From the NCBI GenBank assembly GCA_036275915.1, contig DASUCV010000022.1, positions 1-64,000 on the forward strand: 64,000 nt of DNA, in the 5' to 3' direction. Below the pieces are notes generated by a model. The model was not told the DNA's origin. It saw only the letters and a program-made list of their open reading frames with translations, and made no database searches. Below are positions 60,166-64,000 of this stretch, in pieces. This stretch comes from Candidatus Polarisedimenticolaceae bacterium (GTDB taxonomy: Bacteria > Acidobacteriota > Polarisedimenticolia > Polarisedimenticolales > DASRJG01). Positions within the stretch are counted from its first letter, which is position 1. The number at the start of each line of letters is the position of its first letter. A program made the position numbers and the translations under genes.

Positions 60166-63100
60166 GTGCAACGTCGTGTTCTCGTGATGGCGGCAGCCGT
60201 CGCTGCGCTCTTGGCGCCGGCGTTCTCGGCGCCGGGCAAGAAACCGAACCCCACGCCGCCCGACATGCTGTTCGCGACCCTGGAAGACTTCTACGGACAG
60301 ACCGGAAACCGCTTCCAGGCCGCGTTCGGCTTCCGTAACTTCGAGGAGATTGCCGGCTCGCCGGTCGCACCCAAGAGCTACGGCGTGGCGGTCGACGACA
60401 TGGTGATCTCGTGGAAGGAAACGCGCCTCGACGCGGACACGCACGACTGCGCCGGCGCCGGTGAGTGCGCGAACATCGAGGTGGGCTCCACGCTCACGTA
60501 CGATGCGACGTCATTCGTGGAAGTCACGGTCACGGACAAGACTCCGTACGACAACGTCCACGGACGCTGCACCAGCGCCAACATCGTCTGCTCGAACGAC
60601 GCGCAGTGCACCGGGTTCGGCACCTGCGACAACATCGGAACCGCCTGGAACAGGAACAACTGCAACGGCGACTCCGTCTGCTCTCTGAACCCGGCGAAGT
60701 CCTGCACCCAGAACGGCGACTGCGGCGCCGGCGAAGGCGTCTGCTCGGCCGACTACACCGACGCCGTCGACGATCAGGACTGCGACGACGACGGCACGCC
60801 GGACGTGCTCGTCAAGCTCACGTCGGACGCCGAGACGAAGGGAGAGGTGGCGGTTCTGAACCAGGTGTCGCCCAACGTCTACAAGGCGCGCTTCCCCTAC
60901 TCGTTCCTCTACGACTCGGCGGGCACGCTCTACATGGCGATCACCGGCAACGCGCCTCCGGTCATCACGGCGAGCTACGAGGACCGCAACGACGGCACCG
61001 GTTCCCGCTGCCTGAACGCCCTGGACCCCACGAAGCAGGGCCTCCTCACCGCGGGCACGACGGTGATCAACGTGACCGCCGGCCGCATCGACCTCAAGTC
61101 GTATGCGATCAACCTCGTCGGTCGCTGCACCATCACGACGTCCAAGCTGTGCTCGGCCCCGGCCGATTGCCCGGCGGGCGAGGGGTGCCAGACCCAGTTC
61201 GCCTTCGGCGACAACGACGGGTTCGCGGACACGAACGAGACGATCGACATGCCGGTGACGTTCGTGAACAAGAGCGGTCTCGCGCTCGACGACCTCACGG
61301 CCGCCCTCGGCACGAACGATCCGAACATCGAGTGCATCAGCAGGCCGGTCGTGAGCGTTCCGGCGGGAGGCGGCACCGTCGCCAACAACGCCACCGTGAC
61401 CTCCGCCCCGTTCCGCTTCAAGGTCGCGAACGTCAACCGCACGTCGGTGGACCAGAACCTGAAAGCGACGTTCTACCTCACGCTCCGGTCGAAACAATTC
61501 GACGTCATCACACGCTCGATGTCCCTGACGATGGATCTCGACCTGAGCACGCTCGGCGGGTCCGGCCTCAGCGAGTTCATCGAGGACTTCACCACGACGT
61601 CGAACATGGGCAAGTTCACGATCGCGACCCTGGACGCCGGCAAGAACAGCCTCGCGGCTTCGGACGGCATGCGCTGCCAGTACAACGACCCGGAGGCTCT
61701 CAACACGAACAGCGCCGGCGACTCCGACTGCTTCCTCGGCTTCACCGGCGACCCCGCCGGCGGCGTGAACGACTGGCACGTGCACGACAGCTCGGCGGCG
61801 AACGGCAGCACGGGCCGCGCGTACACGGGTAACTTCTCCGTGCACTGGGGCGTCCACCTCGGCACCACGCCGAAGCGCGACACCGGCCGGTACAAGCAGC
61901 TGGATGCGATCCAGACGATCAATCCCGTCGCCCTGGGACTCGCCAGCTCGAACCCCGAGCTTCACTTCGCCCATCAGGTCTCGCTGGTCGACAACCGGGG
62001 GATCGGCGGCATCACGAACGGCGAGTGCGCGGATCGCGCGATCGTCCAGATCAACGTGCTGACGTCGACGGGCTCACCGACGAACTGGGTCAAGATCTTC
62101 CCGTACGCGAACGCCTACGAGGAGCAGGGCACGGACGATTTCACCAACTGCACGTTCGACCCGACCGACGATGGGAACAACGAGGACTCGTTCTTCAATC
62201 CGACCGATCCGAACCGCCGGCTCGGGCCGTCGTCGACGTGTTACCCCGAGTTCGTGTTTGCGCACTCGGGCGACACCGACTACCGCCACGGCTACGACCC
62301 GACGCACGTCGGGCTCGCCGATGCCGGAGCCGCGCTCCGGGGCTCGATCAACGTCGGCACCTGGGTCCGGCCGCGCTTCTCGCTCCTGCCTTACGCCGCG
62401 CGCCGCATCCGCCTGCGCTTCCTCGGCACCTCGATCGAGCTGGGCACCAGCCAGACCTGGGACTCGTTCTTCGGACGCGACGACCAGCCGCAGGACGACG
62501 GCTGGTACATCGACGACATCCACATCGTCGGGGCGCTCGGCGGCACTCCCTACACGATGACGCAGGACACCCGCACGATCACCGCGCTCCCGACCTGCTC
62601 GGCCGGCTGCACGTCGATCACGGCGGCGCTCGTCGCCACGCCGTCCACGACCTCGGGACCCGGACAGGCCGTGGGCCTCGAGGCCAAGACGTCGGCGATC
62701 GACGCCTGCCTGAACGGCATCTCGCAATATCAGTTCTGGCTCGACGGCAACGGCAACTCGGTCGTCGGCGACGCCGGGGACACGCTGCTCCGCGATTGGA
62801 CCGACAGCTCCGCCTTCGCGGACGCTCCCAACTTCACCACCCGGTACGGCGTGAAGGTGCGCTGCTCGACGAGCCCCTCGTGCGATCAAGCGGACGGGTC
62901 GGCGGCCGTCACCGCGCTGGTCACGGTCCCCTGCCCCTCGACCGGTACCGCGAAGGCCAGGTTCACGCAGAACATCGGCGTGAGCAAGACGAGCGTGAGC
63001 TGGGCGACGACGGCCGTCGTCGACGCGATCCGCGGCAACCTCATCGGCCTCAGGAGCGCCGGCGGCGACTACAACGGCACCGTGCTCGCCTGCATCGGCG

Positions 63101-63297
63101 ACAACGTCTCGGCGAGCTCGATCGCCGAAGCGACGAGCCCGGGGCCGGGCGCCGCCTTCTACTACCTCGTCCGTCCGGCCGTCACGACGTACTGCAATGA
63201 GACCGTCAGCTACCGCGAGGGTGTGGTCTCCGAGCTCGCGGGCGCGGGCGGAGATCGCGACGCCGACCTCTCGCTCGATCCGAACGCCTGTCCGTAG
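60166..63297 (+). CDS. Giant secreted protein of unknown function with Cys-Pro tail
   Basis: A 1043-residue exported protein. AGGGGGAG lies just before tandem GTG codons (60163 and 60166); either gives the signal peptide QRRVLVMAAAVAALLAPAFS. Short Cys-rich units recur (SANIVCSNDAQCTGFGTC, SLNPAKSCTQNGDCGAGEGV, TTSKLCSAPADCPAGEGCQ). Beta-rich CARDB-like segments (TNETIDMPVTFVNKSGLALD) and a jelly-roll-like region (FLGTSIELGTSQTWDSFFGR, QDDGWYIDDIHIVGAL) follow. The C-terminal 120 residues hold a variant of the shared tail (GAAFYYLVRPAVTTYCN, ending DPNACP). No enzyme motif recognised. Confidence 0.82.
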   Translation: MQRRVLVMAAAVAALLAPAFSAPGKKPNPTPPDMLFATLEDFYGQTGNRFQAAFGFRNFEEIAGSPVAPKSYGVAVDDMVISWKETRLDADTHDCAGAGECANIEVGSTLTYDATSFVEVTVTDKTPYDNVHGRCTSANIVCSNDAQCTGFGTCDNIGTAWNRNNCNGDSVCSLNPAKSCTQNGDCGAGEGVCSADYTDAVDDQDCDDDGTPDVLVKLTSDAETKGEVAVLNQVSPNVYKARFPYSFLYDSAGTLYMAITGNAPPVITASYEDRNDGTGSRCLNALDPTKQGLLTAGTTVINVTAGRIDLKSYAINLVGRCTITTSKLCSAPADCPAGEGCQTQFAFGDNDGFADTNETIDMPVTFVNKSGLALDDLTAALGTNDPNIECISRPVVSVPAGGGTVANNATVTSAPFRFKVANVNRTSVDQNLKATFYLTLRSKQFDVITRSMSLTMDLDLSTLGGSGLSEFIEDFTTTSNMGKFTIATLDAGKNSLAASDGMRCQYNDPEALNTNSAGDSDCFLGFTGDPAGGVNDWHVHDSSAANGSTGRAYTGNFSVHWGVHLGTTPKRDTGRYKQLDAIQTINPVALGLASSNPELHFAHQVSLVDNRGIGGITNGECADRAIVQINVLTSTGSPTNWVKIFPYANAYEEQGTDDFTNCTFDPTDDGNNEDSFFNPTDPNRRLGPSSTCYPEFVFAHSGDTDYRHGYDPTHVGLADAGAALRGSINVGTWVRPRFSLLPYAARRIRLRFLGTSIELGTSQTWDSFFGRDDQPQDDGWYIDDIHIVGALGGTPYTMTQDTRTITALPTCSAGCTSITAALVATPSTTSGPGQAVGLEAKTSAIDACLNGISQYQFWLDGNGNSVVGDAGDTLLRDWTDSSAFADAPNFTTRYGVKVRCSTSPSCDQADGSAAVTALVTVPCPSTGTAKARFTQNIGVSKTSVSWATTAVVDAIRGNLIGLRSAGGDYNGTVLACIGDNVSASSIAEATSPGPGAAFYYLVRPAVTTYCNETVSYREGVVSELAGAGGDRDADLSLDPNACP

Positions 63298-63301
63298 AAC
63301 G

Positions 63302-64000
63302 CTAGCCGGACTTCCAATCCTCGTGGTCGCGCGCGACGGCCTTTCGCAATCGCCGGACCGCCGCGACCAACGTCGATTTCCGGATCGCTCCCACGGCCTT
63401 CCGTAGCCGCTTCCGATTGCGTCCGCCGAGATGCGCGTTCGCGGCCTCGAGCCCCATGCACCGCAGCACCTCGTCCATCTCGGGTGTTTTCCGGAGAGAT
63501 TCGAGCTCGATCCGTCGGTTGGACGGCGAGAGGCGGCGGCCGACCCAGTCGCCGCGATGCAGGAGGAACGGATCCGGGCAGCGGACCGCTGCGTCGAGCA
63601 TTTCGGAATAAAGGATCCGCCCGGATCTGTCCTTGTCCGCCCACCGCGACGCCGGCGGCAACAGCTCCTTCACCTCGCGAGCGACGAGTCCGCCCGAGAG
63701 CTCTCCGATGGCCGTATAGCGCCGGCGGCCCAGGCTCCCCAGTCCGGCGGAACGGTGGATCAGCTTGACCGGCTTCGCCTGCGGCGGCATCAAGCGCTCC
63801 AGCAGTCGCCGGGCCGGGCGCGGTGGCCGATCGGATGCCGGATGATCGACGAGCTTTCCCCAGAAGGTCCCGGCGGCCTTGAGACGACTGGAAGCGATCT
63901 CCCGCAGCGACCGGTGGCGCTCTTCGAGGACGAACGGCATGCCGCCGGACCTGATCCCTTCGCGATAGCCGTCGAGGATCAGCGCGACCGCATCGCCGTC
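63302..64000 (-). CDS. DUF2252 family protein, C-terminal part (runs off the window)
   Basis: The frame is open to the window edge; the visible 232 residues are the C-terminal half. HRSAGLGSLGRRRYTAIGEL, REVKELLPPASRWADKD, CPDPFLLHRGDWVGRRLSPS and RIELESLRKTPEMDEVLRC match DUF2252, a kinase-like-fold family of unknown function. The N-terminal end (DGDAVALILDGYREGIRSGG) continues upstream of an internal ATG, so that ATG is not the start. It converges on the giant secreted protein gene with four bases between stops. Confidence 0.78.
   Translation of the reverse strand, partial: DGDAVALILDGYREGIRSGGMPFVLEERHRSLREIASSRLKAAGTFWGKLVDHPASDRPPRPARRLLERLMPPQAKPVKLIHRSAGLGSLGRRRYTAIGELSGGLVAREVKELLPPASRWADKDRSGRILYSEMLDAAVRCPDPFLLHRGDWVGRRLSPSNRRIELESLRKTPEMDEVLRCMGLEAANAHLGGRNRKRLRKAVGAIRKSTLVAAVRRLRKAVARDHEDWKSG

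Overview
The window is GC-rich DNA, densely coded on both strands, with many GTG and TTG starts and clear AGGAGG-type ribosome binding sites. It looks like a chromosomal contig from a free-living, didermal, probably uncultivated bacterium. Very large secreted proteins (kelch, thrombospondin type 3, beta-helix, FN3), an S46 dipeptidyl-peptidase, bactofilin, PilZ and MASE1 signalling proteins and tRNA-edge RHS toxins suggest Acidobacteriota or a neighbouring soil or sediment phylum. That assignment is inference; no rRNA or phylogenetic marker is present. I saw no CRISPR array, rRNA, integrase or transposase gene.

Layout. 1-5.9 kb: 5' part of an NADP-type malic enzyme, a steroid 5-alpha-reductase-like membrane enzyme, an RsbRD-like protein, a carboxypeptidase-regulatory-repeat protein and a rhomboid protease. 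5.9-17.8 kb: two giant secreted proteins flank a fused squalene-epoxidase/oxidosqualene-cyclase gene and a matrixin-type protease operon; a small Kazal-like protein follows. 17.8-31.6 kb: DUF6600 protein, S46 peptidase, PilZ protein, sulfatase-fold/TPR protein, bactofilin, NAD-dependent epimerase, two GT-C-like membrane proteins, and a DUF4956/kinase-like pair. 31.7-33.8 kb: MASE1 histidine kinase plus receiver protein.

34.0-40.5 kb: a tRNA-Asn gene followed by an apparent genomic island. A 21-bp direct repeat covering the tRNA 3' end recurs 6.4 kb away beside a decayed tRNA-Asn half. Inside are RHS remnants, a large RHS protein with an AT-richer nuclease-like tip, and two overlapping immunity-type genes. 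40.6-45.0 kb: small secreted or membrane proteins, a pseudopilin-like protein and a 12-repeat kelch protein. 45.1-49.5 kb: a stress-like cluster (SYLF protein, YWxENY-family protein, small secreted protein) sharing a GGGGT-N(3-4)-ACCC palindrome, next to a NarL-type two-component pair. 49.5-64 kb: erythromycin-esterase-like protein, two cytochromes c, a ten-EF-hand protein, an M36-like metalloprotease, a DUF4388/pseudo-receiver pair, another giant secreted protein and a partial DUF2252 gene.

Common threads. Five giant exported proteins end in a related FN3-like domain whose last residues are Cys-Pro, which looks like one shared secretion or anchoring tail. Two dispersed palindromic repeat families, one beginning GGGGACA and one built on ACTGTGAACT, sit directly against stop codons. 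The fused epoxidase-cyclase implies sterol-type cyclisation of oxidosqualene.
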